Positions 16,549 through 25,515 of a DNA stretch of 64,000 bases are shown in pieces. The notes below the pieces were generated by a model. That model had not been told where the DNA came from and did no database searches. It worked only from the letters and a program-made list of their open reading frames with translations. The DNA is taken from positions 124,001-188,000 of the forward strand of contig NZ_BMVP01000007.1 in NCBI RefSeq assembly GCF_014650775.1, in the 5' to 3' direction. Position 1 is the stretch's first letter; each line of letters begins with the position of its first letter. The position numbers and the translations under genes were made by a program. The DNA comes from Streptomyces cirratus. GTDB taxonomy: Bacteria > Actinomycetota > Actinomycetes > Streptomycetales > Streptomycetaceae.

Positions 16549-17361
16549 TCACATGGGGAGCGATTCCGAGGCGTTCGAGCGGGGGAAACCAGCCACCGCC
16601 GTGGCCGGTTCGGCGTTATCCGACGGGCCGGGGGCGACCTCCTGGAGCACCGGCTTGGCACCACCGCGCCGGGTTCCGCGCTGAGCGCCGTAGAGCAGCC
16701 CGGCGAGCGCGAGGCCGAGGGCACCGCCGAGCAATTGGGCGGCGACGAACCCGGGCAGCGACTGCGGCGCGATCCCGGTGAACGAATCACTGAAGGCACG
16801 CCCGACGGTGCCGGCCGGATTGGCGAAGGACCCCGAAGAGGTGAACCAGATCGCTGCCGCGATGTACGCGGCGACAGCCGCCGGGATCAGCTTCGGGCGA
16901 CCGACGCGGCCGAGGCCCTGGATGACCAGCACCAGTCCGGCGGTGGCGACGATCTCACCGATCAGTAGGTGGCCACCGTCGCGGACCTGGGTGGCCAAGG
17001 TCCCCGGGACGCGGCCGAACATGACCTCGGCGAGGACGGCCCCGCCGATCGCACCCGCCGTCTGGGCGGCGGTGTAGACGAGGACGTCCCGGCCGCCCAC
17101 CCCCTCGCCGCCGGACCGCCGCGCCCACCAGGAGGTGAGGGTGACCACCGGGTTGAGGTGGGCTCCGGACAGCGGGCCGAGCAGGGTGATGATCAACCCG
17201 AGGCCGATGGCCGTGGCGAGCGAGTTGGCGACGAGTGCGACACCGGCGTCACGGCTGAGGGCCTTGGCCTGGATCCCGGAGCCGATCACCACCACCAGCA
17301 GGCCCGCGGTGCCGATGAGTTCGGCGGCGGCGCGGCGCGGCAGTGAAGCGTCGATGGGCAT
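16549..17361 (-). CDS. MIP-family aquaporin/glycerol channel
   Basis: A 270-residue channel with six membrane helices and the two half-helix signatures: the first as HLNPVV (NPV instead of the usual NPA) and the second as FANPAG. The length is typical of bacterial aquaporins. The last 50 residues are a soluble Pro/Ala-rich tail. Solute selectivity cannot be assigned from what can be seen. Single gene, divergent from kptA. Confidence 0.88.
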   Translation of the reverse strand: MPIDASLPRRAAAELIGTAGLLVVVIGSGIQAKALSRDAGVALVANSLATAIGLGLIITLLGPLSGAHLNPVVTLTSWWARRSGGEGVGGRDVLVYTAAQTAGAIGGAVLAEVMFGRVPGTLATQVRDGGHLLIGEIVATAGLVLVIQGLGRVGRPKLIPAAVAAYIAAAIWFTSSGSFANPAGTVGRAFSDSFTGIAPQSLPGFVAAQLLGGALGLALAGLLYGAQRGTRRGGAKPVLQEVAPGPSDNAEPATAVAGFPRSNASESLPM

Positions 17362-17494
17362 GATTCCTCCCCCTGAGAAGCGACTAATCGGAAAATGTAT
17401 TCCGTATCTTGGAAACGCGATAGAGGGCGTACCGGTTCACGGGACCGGAGAAAATTCACTGCTGCCACCGGCTTCCAGGCTGCACCCTGGGACG

Positions 17495-18034
17495 ATGGAC
17501 GACAGACGCACCGTGAAGGTGTCCAAATACGTCTCGAAACACCTGCGGCATCAGCCGGAACGGATCGGTCTGGTGCTGGATCCTCAGGGCTGGGTGGAGA
17601 TCGAAGACCTGATCCGCGCCGCGTCGGCCCACGGGTTCCCGTTCAGCCGGGCCGAACTCGACCACGTCGTGGAAACCAACGACAAACAGCGCTTCGCCGT
17701 CGAGGGCACCAAGATCCGGGCCAGCCAGGGCCATACCGTCACGGTGGACCTCGGCCTGCCGGAGGCCGAGCCGCCCGCGTACCTGTACCACGGCACCGTG
17801 ACCACCGCCCTGGACGCGATCCGCTCCGAGGGTCTGCGGCCGATGGCCCGCCACCACGTACACCTGTCGGCCGACCGGGAGACCGCCACCCGGGTCGGCG
17901 CCCGGCGCGGACGGCCGGTCGTCCTCGCCGTGGACGCCGCCGCGATGCGCGCGGCCGGACATGTCTTCCGGATCAGCGCCAACGGGGTATGGCTGGTCGA
18001 TGCGGTGCCGCCGCGGTTCCTGCGCTTCCGGTAG
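17495..18034 (+). CDS. kptA: RNA 2'-phosphotransferase (Tpt1/KptA)
   Basis: A 179-residue Tpt1/KptA enzyme, which removes an internal RNA 2'-phosphate to NAD+, releasing ADP-ribose 1'',2''-cyclic phosphate. The N-terminal lobe has VSKYVSKHLRHQPERIGL with the conserved basic residues. The C-terminal lobe has YHGT, HVHLSADRETA and a GRPVVLAVDA strand, typical of the NAD-binding ADP-ribosyltransferase fold. The ATG at 17495 gives the family's usual length; a longer frame upstream is rejected. Bacteria lack the tRNA splicing pathway this enzyme serves in fungi, so the natural substrate is unknown. Confidence 0.93.
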   Translation: MDDRRTVKVSKYVSKHLRHQPERIGLVLDPQGWVEIEDLIRAASAHGFPFSRAELDHVVETNDKQRFAVEGTKIRASQGHTVTVDLGLPEAEPPAYLYHGTVTTALDAIRSEGLRPMARHHVHLSADRETATRVGARRGRPVVLAVDAAAMRAAGHVFRISANGVWLVDAVPPRFLRFR

Positions 18035-18049
18035 CCGCGGAATTCACGC

Positions 18050-18130
18050 GGCCCGCTGTCCTGAGACGTGTCCCGATGCGTCTGCCCCCGTCACTCATCA
18101 GCGGCGGAGGCAGACGGCGGTAAGCGGGCC
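18050..18130. terminator. Nested hairpin between convergent genes (probable bidirectional terminator)
   Basis: Outer stem GGCCCGCT/AGCGGGCC (18050-18057, 18123-18130) and inner stem CGTCTGCC/GGCAGACG (18079-18086, 18109-18116), between kptA and the LLM oxidoreductase gene. There is no U-run, as is common for Streptomyces terminators. Confidence 0.5.
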
Positions 18131-18147
18131 AGGTGCGGCTTCCCGGC

Positions 18148-19053
18148 TCAGTCGTCCAGCTGGGTCAGCGCCTCGGTGGCGATCCGCTCGAAGACGGTCT
18201 CGTCGGCCGCGAAGTCGGAGTCCGGAATCGGCGCGTGGATGACCAGCTCGGTGAAGCCGAGCTCCTGGTGGCGGCCCGCGAAGTCCACGAAGGCGTCGAC
18301 GGAATCCAGTACCGCGCCGCCTTCCGGGGTGAAGCCGGTGAGAAGGATCTTGTCCATCGAGGCGGGGTCCCGCCCGATGTCGGCGAAGACCTTGTCCAGC
18401 TTCTCCAGCTGGCCACGCAGGGCTTCCCGCGACTGCTCCGGAGTACCGTCCTCCTTCAGCTTCGGGTCGCCGGTGGTCACCCAGGCCTGGCCATGCCGGG
18501 CGGCGAGCTTCATGCCCCGCGGACCGGTCGCCGCGACCGCGAAGGGCAGCCGCGGACCCTGGACGCAGCCCGGAATGTTGCGAGCCTCCTCGGCGGAGTA
18601 GAACGTGCCGTGATGCGTGACTGCACCCTCGGTGAGCAGCCGGTCCAGAAGCGGCACGAACTCGGCCAGGCGGTCGGCCCGCTCTCGCGGCGTCCACGGC
18701 TCCTGGCCCAGCGCGGTCGCGTCGAACCCGTTTCCGCCGGCGCCGATGCCGAGGGTGATACGACCGCCGGAGATGTCGTCCAGCGACATGAGGTCCTTGG
18801 CAAGCGTCACGGGGTGCCGGAAATTCGGTGAGGTGACGAGCGTGCCCAGGCGCAGCCGGTCGGTGACGGCAGCCGCCGCGGTCAGAGTGGGGACGGCGCC
18901 GAACCACGGCCCGTCCCGGAAGGTCCGCCAGGACAGGTGGTCGTAGGTGTAGGCGGTGTGGAACCCGAGCCGCTCGGCCCGTACCCACTGGTCACGGCCT
19001 CCGGCGTGCCAAGGCCGTACCGGGAGGATCACAGTGCTCAAACGCAGACTCAT
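18148..19053 (-). CDS. LLM-class F420-dependent oxidoreductase
   Basis: A 301-residue TIM-barrel protein of the luciferase-like monooxygenase family. Features are LGFHTAYTYDHLSW near the N-terminus, TSPNFRHPVTLAKDLMSLDDISGGR (the TNP..RHP.. type segment split by the ring-binding loop), and LGIGAGGN. Actinobacterial members use F420 as hydride carrier. ATG 19053 begins the first strand (MSLRLSTVILP); ten residues of extension upstream are not needed. The substrate is unknown. Its promoter side carries two parS sites. Confidence 0.87.
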   Translation of the reverse strand: MSLRLSTVILPVRPWHAGGRDQWVRAERLGFHTAYTYDHLSWRTFRDGPWFGAVPTLTAAAAVTDRLRLGTLVTSPNFRHPVTLAKDLMSLDDISGGRITLGIGAGGNGFDATALGQEPWTPRERADRLAEFVPLLDRLLTEGAVTHHGTFYSAEEARNIPGCVQGPRLPFAVAATGPRGMKLAARHGQAWVTTGDPKLKEDGTPEQSREALRGQLEKLDKVFADIGRDPASMDKILLTGFTPEGGAVLDSVDAFVDFAGRHQELGFTELVIHAPIPDSDFAADETVFERIATEALTQLDD

Positions 19054-19114
19054 GCGTTCGAGCGTACGGCGCCCACGCAACAACTACGCATCTCCGCACC
19101 ACGGGCCCCGCGCA

Positions 19115-19130
19115 TGTTTCACGTGAAACA
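19115..19130. promoter_or_regulatory. parS site 3
   Basis: Perfect TGTTTCACGTGAAACA in the gap between the divergent LLM and HAD genes. Its centre is 29 bases from that of the next site. Confidence 0.95.
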
Positions 19131-19143
19131 TCAGCCGCGGCGC

Positions 19144-19159
19144 TGTTTCACGTGAAACA
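19144..19159. promoter_or_regulatory. parS site 4
   Basis: Perfect TGTTTCACGTGAAACA, the second member of a pair with the site at 19115-19130. Both lie in the LLM/HAD divergent promoter region. Confidence 0.95.
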
Positions 19160-19224
19160 TCGGCAGGGGCACCGCCTGGCTGATCTTGGTCCGGTCGCCT
19201 GCACCCATGGGCGAAGATGGAGCG

Positions 19225-20097
19225 GTGACCTCGGCTCCCCAGCGCCCGGACGGGCCCCTCTCCGCTCCCCGGCTCATCGCCACCGACCTCGACGGCACCC
19301 TGCTGCGCGACGACAAGACCGTCTCCGCCCGTACGGTCGCCGCGCTCGCCGCCGCCGAGCAGGCCGGTATCGAGGTCTTCTTCGTCACAGGCCGTCCGGC
19401 CCGCTGGATGGGTGTGGTCAGCGATCACGTCCACGGCCATGGCCTGGCGATCTGTGCCAATGGCGCCGCCGTGGTCGACCTCCATGCCGGGGGCGAATTC
19501 GTTCAGGTCCGGTCCCTGCCCCGGGCCACCGCACTGACGGTCGTGGACGCACTGCGGGCCGCCGCACCCGGTACGTCGTTCGCTGTCGAACTGACCACCG
19601 GCATCAATTACGAGCCGTCGTATCCGCCGTTCTTCCAGGATCCCGGAGCCGCCGTCGCCATCGCGGAGAAGCTGCTGAGCGCGGAGCTGGACGACACCGC
19701 TGCCCCGGTGCTGAAGCTGCTGGCCCACCACCGCGACATCGCGCCGGACGATTTCCTCGCTCTGGCCCGCTCCGCTGCCGGCGCGTACGCCTCCATCACC
19801 CGCTCCAGCCCTACGTCCCTGCTTGAGATCAGTGGGCTCGGCGTCTCCAAGGCGAGCACGCTGGCCCTGTGCTGCGCCGAGCGCGGTATCTCCCCCGCAG
19901 AGGTCGTCGCCTTCGGGGACATGCCGAACGACCTGGAGATGCTGACCTGGGCAGGCACCTCGTACGCGATGGGCAATGCCCACCCTGATGTGCTCGCGAG
20001 CGCCTCGGACCGGACCGTCGCCAACAACGAGGACGGGGTCGCCCTCGTGATCGAACGCATCCTGGACCAAGGTTCCGCCCGGCAGCCGGGGCTCTGA
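19225..20097 (+). CDS. HAD-superfamily (Cof-type) phosphatase
   Basis: A 290-residue Cof-like HAD hydrolase: nucleophile LIATDLDGTLLRDD, motif II FVTGRP, C-terminal FGDMPNDLEML. Same type as the 7202-8014 protein. The GTG at 19225 is preferred because GATGGAG precedes it; ATG 19207 and ATG 19186 are in-frame alternatives. The substrate is unknown. It ends 14 bases from the convergent histidine kinase gene. Confidence 0.88.
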   Translation: MTSAPQRPDGPLSAPRLIATDLDGTLLRDDKTVSARTVAALAAAEQAGIEVFFVTGRPARWMGVVSDHVHGHGLAICANGAAVVDLHAGGEFVQVRSLPRATALTVVDALRAAAPGTSFAVELTTGINYEPSYPPFFQDPGAAVAIAEKLLSAELDDTAAPVLKLLAHHRDIAPDDFLALARSAAGAYASITRSSPTSLLEISGLGVSKASTLALCCAERGISPAEVVAFGDMPNDLEMLTWAGTSYAMGNAHPDVLASASDRTVANNEDGVALVIERILDQGSARQPGL

Positions 20098-20111
20098 CCA
20101 GCGCGACAGCG

Positions 20112-21848
20112 CTAGAGCGGGGCCTCCCACACGACTGTGGTCCCGCCTCCGTTCTCGGCGAGGCCCGGGCCGTACCAGCTCGCGCCGCCCAGCGACTCAG
20201 CCCGTCGGCGAAGATTGCGCAGTCCACTGCGCCGACCGCCCTCGGCGATGCCCACGCCGTCGTCGGCGACCTCAAGCCGGACACCGGGTCGTCCATCGGC
20301 CAGGTGGACCGTGGAGTCCACCAGGACTTCGATCCGGGACGCCTGCGCGTGCCGGAACGCGTTGGACAAGGCTTCGCGCAGGGCCGCGATCAGGTTCTTG
20401 CCGACCAGCTCGCCTACGGCCGCGTCGATCGGGCCGATGAACCGGTGCGCGGGCTTGAAACCCAGCGGCACGGCGGCCATGTTGATCTCACGCAGCACCC
20501 GCGTGCGCAGCCCCGACGGGGCCTCCGCCGGTCCCTGTTGCAGTGCGAAGATCGCAGTACGGATCTCCTGGATCGTCACGTCCAACTCATCCACCGCCTT
20601 GCCGACACCGTCACGGACTTCGGGGACGATGGAGCGGCGCTGAGCACCCTCCAGCATCATCCCCGTCGCGAAGAGCCGCTGGATGACGAGGTCGTGCAGG
20701 TCCCGGGCGATCCGGTCGCGGTCCTCGAAGACCGCTAGCCGCTCCCTGTCGCGCTGGGCTTCCGCCATCATCAGCGCGAGCGCCGCCTGCGAGGCGAACT
20801 GCGTGGCGAGGGTGCGCTCGGCCTCGCTGAACGGCCGTCCGCCCCGCGCCCTGGGGGTCACCAACGCACCCAGCACCCGCCCGCCGCTCTGCAGCGGCAG
20901 CATCATGCAGGGCCCGTACTGGCTGGTGAGCCGGCTGATCATGCGGGAGTCCGCTGCGGCGTCCTCGACGAAGACGGGTTCGCCTCGGAGCAACTCGTTC
21001 ACGACGGGGCTTTCGGGCGGGATCACCAGGCCGAGCGAGGTGGCCGGGTTGTCGGAGGAGACGGCGACGATCTCCATTCCGCCCTCTTCGGCCGGCAACA
21101 TCACGATTCCGGCGGCGGAGTCTGCCAGTCGGCGGGCCTGCTCGGCCACCACGGCGAGGGCGTCGTCCGCGTCGCCTCCGGACAGCAGGGCCGTGGTGAC
21201 GGCCACCGAGCCGTCGATCCAGCGCTCGCGCTGTGTGGCGGCCTCGTACAGCCGGGCGTTGCCGATGGCGATGCCCGCTTCGGTGGCCAGGACGCGGACC
21301 ATGTGGACGTCGTAGTCGTTGAACTCGCCGCCATCGTTCTTCTCGGCCAAATACAGGTTGCCGAAGATCTCGCCCTGCACTCGGATGGGAACGCCGAGGA
21401 AGGTCTTCATGGGCGGGTGATGGGCCGGGAAACCCGCCGAACGCGGATCCTTGGTGAGATCCGGGAGCCGCACCGTGTCGGCGTGTGAGATCAACGCTCC
21501 GAGCAGGCCCCGCTTCCCGTCCGGGCGGTGCCCGATCTTCCGGGCCAGCGCCTGGCTGAGGCCGAAGGTGACGAAATCGGACAGGCCCTGGCGGTCGGTG
21601 TCAACGACCCCGATCGCCGCGTAGCGGGCGTTGGCGAGCTCGGCGGCCGTCTCACAGATGCGGTCGAGGGTGGAGTGGAGTTCCAGGCCGGTACCGACCG
21701 AGCGCATCGCCTCCAGCAGTTGCGGAACCCGGGCGGTGAGCTCGGTGGACAGCCCCTGCAGACTGCGCGTGGCCTGAGCGGCAGCCTCCAGCGGGTCCGG
21801 TGATGCCCGTGGTGGTTCCGGCGATTCCTGAGACTGCTCAGCTGACAT
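20112..21848 (-). CDS. GAF-domain sensor histidine kinase (DevS/DosS-like), orphan
   Basis: A 578-residue soluble kinase with two GAF domains (about residues 50-190 and 220-360), then a HisKA_3 dimerisation region whose phosphoacceptor is His385 in RDLHDLVIQRLFATGM, and a C-terminal HATPase (VADDGVGIAEGGRRSGLRNL). This is the architecture of mycobacterial DevS/DosT redox/oxygen sensors. No response regulator lies nearby, so the partner is elsewhere. It sits 24 bases downstream of cydDC on the same strand, so it may be read with the cytochrome bd genes and sense redox or gases. Haem binding by GAF1 is not established here. Confidence 0.9.
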   Translation of the reverse strand: MSAEQSQESPEPPRASPDPLEAAAQATRSLQGLSTELTARVPQLLEAMRSVGTGLELHSTLDRICETAAELANARYAAIGVVDTDRQGLSDFVTFGLSQALARKIGHRPDGKRGLLGALISHADTVRLPDLTKDPRSAGFPAHHPPMKTFLGVPIRVQGEIFGNLYLAEKNDGGEFNDYDVHMVRVLATEAGIAIGNARLYEAATQRERWIDGSVAVTTALLSGGDADDALAVVAEQARRLADSAAGIVMLPAEEGGMEIVAVSSDNPATSLGLVIPPESPVVNELLRGEPVFVEDAAADSRMISRLTSQYGPCMMLPLQSGGRVLGALVTPRARGGRPFSEAERTLATQFASQAALALMMAEAQRDRERLAVFEDRDRIARDLHDLVIQRLFATGMMLEGAQRRSIVPEVRDGVGKAVDELDVTIQEIRTAIFALQQGPAEAPSGLRTRVLREINMAAVPLGFKPAHRFIGPIDAAVGELVGKNLIAALREALSNAFRHAQASRIEVLVDSTVHLADGRPGVRLEVADDGVGIAEGGRRSGLRNLRRRAESLGGASWYGPGLAENGGGTTVVWEAPL

Positions 21849-21872
21849 GCCCTTGAGCCTAGTTAGCCCCAA

Positions 21873-24800
21873 TTAGCTGGGAAAGTCGGCCAACGTCCCA
21901 TCGGTCGCCCTTTCACGCTCCAGGAGCCGCCGCAGCGGCCCTTCGGCAGTGGCCAGCTCCTCGTACGCGCCGCGCTGCACGACACGTCCCCGATCCAGTA
22001 CGAGCACCTCGTCCACCGCCTCCAGCCCCGCCAGCCGGTGGGTGATCAGAACCGTGGTACGGCCCTCGGTGGCGGCCAGCAGGTCCACCGTCAGCGCGTC
22101 CGCGGTGCGCAGGTCCAGGTGCTCGGCCGGCTCGTCCAGGACGAGTACCGGGAAGTCCGCGAGCAGCGCCCGGGCCAGGGCCAGCCGTTGGCGCTGGCCA
22201 CCCGACATGCGCTCCCCATGCTCACCGACCAGGGTGTCCAGCCCGTCTGGAAGGCTGTCGGCCCAATCCAGCAACCGGGCCGCCGACAGCGCTTCCCGCA
22301 GCCGGGCGTCACTGGCGTCGGTCCGGGCGAGCCTGAGGTTCTCCCGCACCGAACTGTCGAAGAGGTGTGCGTCCTGGGCGCACAGGCCGACGAGGCTGCG
22401 TACGTCGTCGCTGTCGAGGGCTCGTGCTTCTGTGCCGCCGAGGCTGTACGAGCCTTCGCGCTGGTCCAGGAACCGCAGCAGAATCTGCGCCAGCGTCGTC
22501 TTGCCCGAGCCGGACGGTCCTACGACGGCGATCCGGCGGCCCGCTTCGAGGGTCAGGTCCAGCCCGTGCAACGCGTCCGTCTCCTGCCCGGGGTACCGGG
22601 CCGCGATGCCCGTGAGCCTGAGCGGGAACGGCGAGGCGGGAGGCGCGGCGGCCTGCTCCGGCTCGCTGACCGGCATGGGCGCGTCGATGACCTCGTAGAT
22701 CCGCTCGGCACTGCGGCGCACCCGCTGCCGGTACTGGACGGCCTGTGGGAGTCCGGTGACGGCCTCGAAGGCGGCGAGCGGCGTCAGTACGACCACCGCC
22801 ATCGCCACTCCCGCCAGCCGTCCCCCGGCCACCGCGTTCGCACCCAGAGCGGCAGCGCACACCACGGTCAGCCCGCACACCAGGGCGGACAGTCCGCTGC
22901 CCAGACCGGTCGCGGCGGCGCCCCGCGATGCGATCACGGTCAGGCTCCGGTCGCTCTGCTTCGCGGTGTCCTTGCGCCCGTCCAGTGCACCGGCCACCGT
23001 CAGCTCGGCAGTGCCGGTGAGCAGATCGGCCACCCGGGTGGCGAGCTCGCCGCGGGCGGGCGCGAGCCGGTGCTCCGCACGGCGGGCGACGGCCCCGCTC
23101 ACCAGCGGTACTCCCACTCCCGCAGCGATCAACCCGACGGCGAGGGCGGCGCCCGCTTCGGGGAGGAGCCATGCGGTGAAGGCGACTGACCCTGATCCGA
23201 CGAGCACAGCCGTTCCGACGGGCAGGAGCCAACGCAACCAGTAGTCCTGGAGGGTGTCGGCATCGGCCACCAGCCGGGAAAGCAGGTCTCCCCGCCGCTG
23301 CTCGCGCAGTCCGGCAGGCGCGATCCGTTCCAGTCGGCGGTACACGCAGACCCGCAGGTCGGCCAGCATCCGCAGCACCGCGTCATGGGAGACGAGCCGC
23401 TCCGCATAGCGGAAGACGGCCCGGCCGATTCCGAAGGTGCGGGTGGCGGTCACGGCCACCATCAGATACAGCACGGGCGGCTGTTCGGAGGCCCGGGAGA
23501 TCAGCCAGCCAGACACGGCCATCAGGCCGACGCTGCATCCGACTGCCAGCGCTCCGAGCAGCAGGCCGAGCCGGAAGCGACCCTGCCGCGCTTTGGCCAC
23601 CGCCCTGACGCGGGCCAGGGGGTGTGCCCCGCCAGTGCCGGGACCGTGCCCCTGTGCGGTCCGTTCGGGCGCCCGGCCGAGAATCCATTCGCCGGGTCCG
23701 GACGGTTCGCCGGCGGGCCCCGGCCTCTCCTGCCCGGCCGCCTCGGCGGAGCCCTGAGCCGGAACCGAGCCGGCCTCTACCGCCGCCTCTGCCGCCGGGT
23801 CGGCCACCGCTTCTGCCGCCGGGGCGGCTGCCGGAAGCCTCACCACCCGGTCCGCGACCGCGAGCAGGGCCGGCCGGTGCACCACCAGCAGTACCGTCCG
23901 CCCCACGGCGAGGCGCCGGACGGCGTCCACGACGCTCGCTTCGGTCTCCCCGTCCAGCGCTGCGGTCGGCTCGTCCAGCAGCAGTACCGGCCGGTCCGCC
24001 AGGAACGCCCGGGCCAGCGCCAGCCGCTGGCGCTGGCCCGCCGAAAGACCCGTACCGCCCTCGCCCAACGTGGTGTCCAGACCTCGGGGAAGCGCGGTCA
24101 CGAAGTCCAACGCCCCCGCGTCCCGCAGCGCTTGGCACACCGCATCGTCGGAGGCGGCGGGCCTGGCCAGTCGTACGTTCTCGGCGATCGTGCCCGCGAA
24201 CAGGTGCGGCGACTGCGGCACCCACGCGATCCGCTCCCGCCAATCCTTGAGCGCCAGTTCGGTCAGGTCTGTGCCTGCCACCCGTACCCGCCCGGAGGTG
24301 GGCGTCACGAAGCCCAGCAGAACCTGGAGCAGGGTGGATTTCCCCGCCCCGCTCGGCCCGGTGAGGGCGACGCATTCCCCCGGCTCGACGGCCAGCGATA
24401 CGGGTCCGGGTGAGTCCTCACCCCGTCCGGGGTACCGGACCGCCACCTCGTCGAATTCGATCCGCAGCCCCCGGGCGGGCACCTCACCGGCGCCGCCGGA
24501 AGTGGTCACCGGCGTCTCCAGGACCTCGAAGATCTCCTCCGCGGCCGCCAAGCCCTCCGCTGCCGCGTGGTACTGCGCTCCCACCTGGCGCAGCGGAAGG
24601 TAAGCCTCGGGCGCCAGGATGAGGATGACCAGCCCGGTGTACAGGTCGAGGTCCCCGTGGACGAGTCGCATGCCGATGGTCACCGCCACCAGCGCGACCG
24701 AGAGCGTGGCCAGCAGTTCCAGGGCGAACGAGGACAGGAAGGCGATGCGCAGTGTCCGCATCGTGGCTTCCCGGTAATCGTCGGTGATCTTGCGGATCGA

Positions 24801-25472
24801 CTCGGCCTGGGCTTTGGCCCGGCCGAAGACCTTGAGCGTCGGGAGCCCCGCCACCACGTCAAGGAAGTGCCCCGACAACCTGGACAGCAGCCTCCACTGG
24901 CGGTCCATCCGGGACTGTGTGGCCATACCGATCAGGATCATGAACAGCGGAATCAGCGGCAGCGTGACCACGATGATGGCCGCCGAGACCCAGTCCTCGG
25001 TGACGATCCGGGCGAGCACCGCCACGGGTACGACCACCGCGAGTCCCAGCTGGGGGAGGTAGCGGGAGAAGTAGTCGTCGAGAGCGTCGACACCTCGGGT
25101 GGCCAGCGCCACCAGTGAGCCGGTGCGCTGCCCGCTCAGCCAGCCGGACCCGAGGTCCGCAGCCCTGTCCAGCAGCCGGCCTCGTAGCTCCGACTTCACA
25201 GCGGCGCCCGCACGGTGCGCGGCGCGCTCCGTGAGCCAGGCGATCAGGGCCCGCCCCAGCGCCACCGCTGCGAGCAACAGCAGTGGCGTCCGGAGCGTTC
25301 CCGCACTCAGCCCCTCCTCGAAGGCGCCGACCACGATCTCGGCGAGGAGCATCGCCTGTCCGACGACCAGCCCGGCTCCCGCCAGCCCGAGGGCTACCAC
25401 CGCAGCCAGGAAGAGGCGGGTGGACCGGGCGTAGCGCAGCAGGCGCGGGTCGATCGGTTTCACGTGAAACAT
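21873..25472 (-). CDS. cydDC: CydD-CydC fusion, thiol reductant ABC exporter
   Basis: A single 1199-residue polypeptide joining two half-transporters, each with about six membrane helices and an ATPase. In E. coli these are separate proteins, CydD and CydC, that export cysteine/glutathione and are needed to assemble cytochrome bd. Both ATPases look intact: Walker A GPSGAGKST and GPSGSGKTT, signatures LSAGQRQRLALA and MSGGQRQRLALA, Walker B LLLDEPTAALD and LVLDEPAEHLD. A Pro/Ala/Glu-rich linker of about 90 residues joins the halves. The start codon is inside a parS palindrome, so the protein begins MFHVKP. It is third in the operon behind cydA and cydB. Confidence 0.95.
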   Translation of the reverse strand: MFHVKPIDPRLLRYARSTRLFLAAVVALGLAGAGLVVGQAMLLAEIVVGAFEEGLSAGTLRTPLLLLAAVALGRALIAWLTERAAHRAGAAVKSELRGRLLDRAADLGSGWLSGQRTGSLVALATRGVDALDDYFSRYLPQLGLAVVVPVAVLARIVTEDWVSAAIIVVTLPLIPLFMILIGMATQSRMDRQWRLLSRLSGHFLDVVAGLPTLKVFGRAKAQAESIRKITDDYREATMRTLRIAFLSSFALELLATLSVALVAVTIGMRLVHGDLDLYTGLVILILAPEAYLPLRQVGAQYHAAAEGLAAAEEIFEVLETPVTTSGGAGEVPARGLRIEFDEVAVRYPGRGEDSPGPVSLAVEPGECVALTGPSGAGKSTLLQVLLGFVTPTSGRVRVAGTDLTELALKDWRERIAWVPQSPHLFAGTIAENVRLARPAASDDAVCQALRDAGALDFVTALPRGLDTTLGEGGTGLSAGQRQRLALARAFLADRPVLLLDEPTAALDGETEASVVDAVRRLAVGRTVLLVVHRPALLAVADRVVRLPAAAPAAEAVADPAAEAAVEAGSVPAQGSAEAAGQERPGPAGEPSGPGEWILGRAPERTAQGHGPGTGGAHPLARVRAVAKARQGRFRLGLLLGALAVGCSVGLMAVSGWLISRASEQPPVLYLMVAVTATRTFGIGRAVFRYAERLVSHDAVLRMLADLRVCVYRRLERIAPAGLREQRRGDLLSRLVADADTLQDYWLRWLLPVGTAVLVGSGSVAFTAWLLPEAGAALAVGLIAAGVGVPLVSGAVARRAEHRLAPARGELATRVADLLTGTAELTVAGALDGRKDTAKQSDRSLTVIASRGAAATGLGSGLSALVCGLTVVCAAALGANAVAGGRLAGVAMAVVVLTPLAAFEAVTGLPQAVQYRQRVRRSAERIYEVIDAPMPVSEPEQAAAPPASPFPLRLTGIAARYPGQETDALHGLDLTLEAGRRIAVVGPSGSGKTTLAQILLRFLDQREGSYSLGGTEARALDSDDVRSLVGLCAQDAHLFDSSVRENLRLARTDASDARLREALSAARLLDWADSLPDGLDTLVGEHGERMSGGQRQRLALARALLADFPVLVLDEPAEHLDLRTADALTVDLLAATEGRTTVLITHRLAGLEAVDEVLVLDRGRVVQRGAYEELATAEGPLRRLLERERATDGTLADFPS
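25456..25471. promoter_or_regulatory. parS site 5 (start codon of cydDC)
   Basis: Core GTTTCACGTGAAAC (25457-25470). On the minus strand it supplies all but the first bases of the cydDC start: ATG TTT CAC GTG AAA. ParB binding would cover the ribosome entry region of this gene in DNA. Confidence 0.93.
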
Positions 25473-25515
25473 CCCCTCGGGAGGGTCAAGCGGGAGAGTC
25501 GGTCAGCGCACCGGA

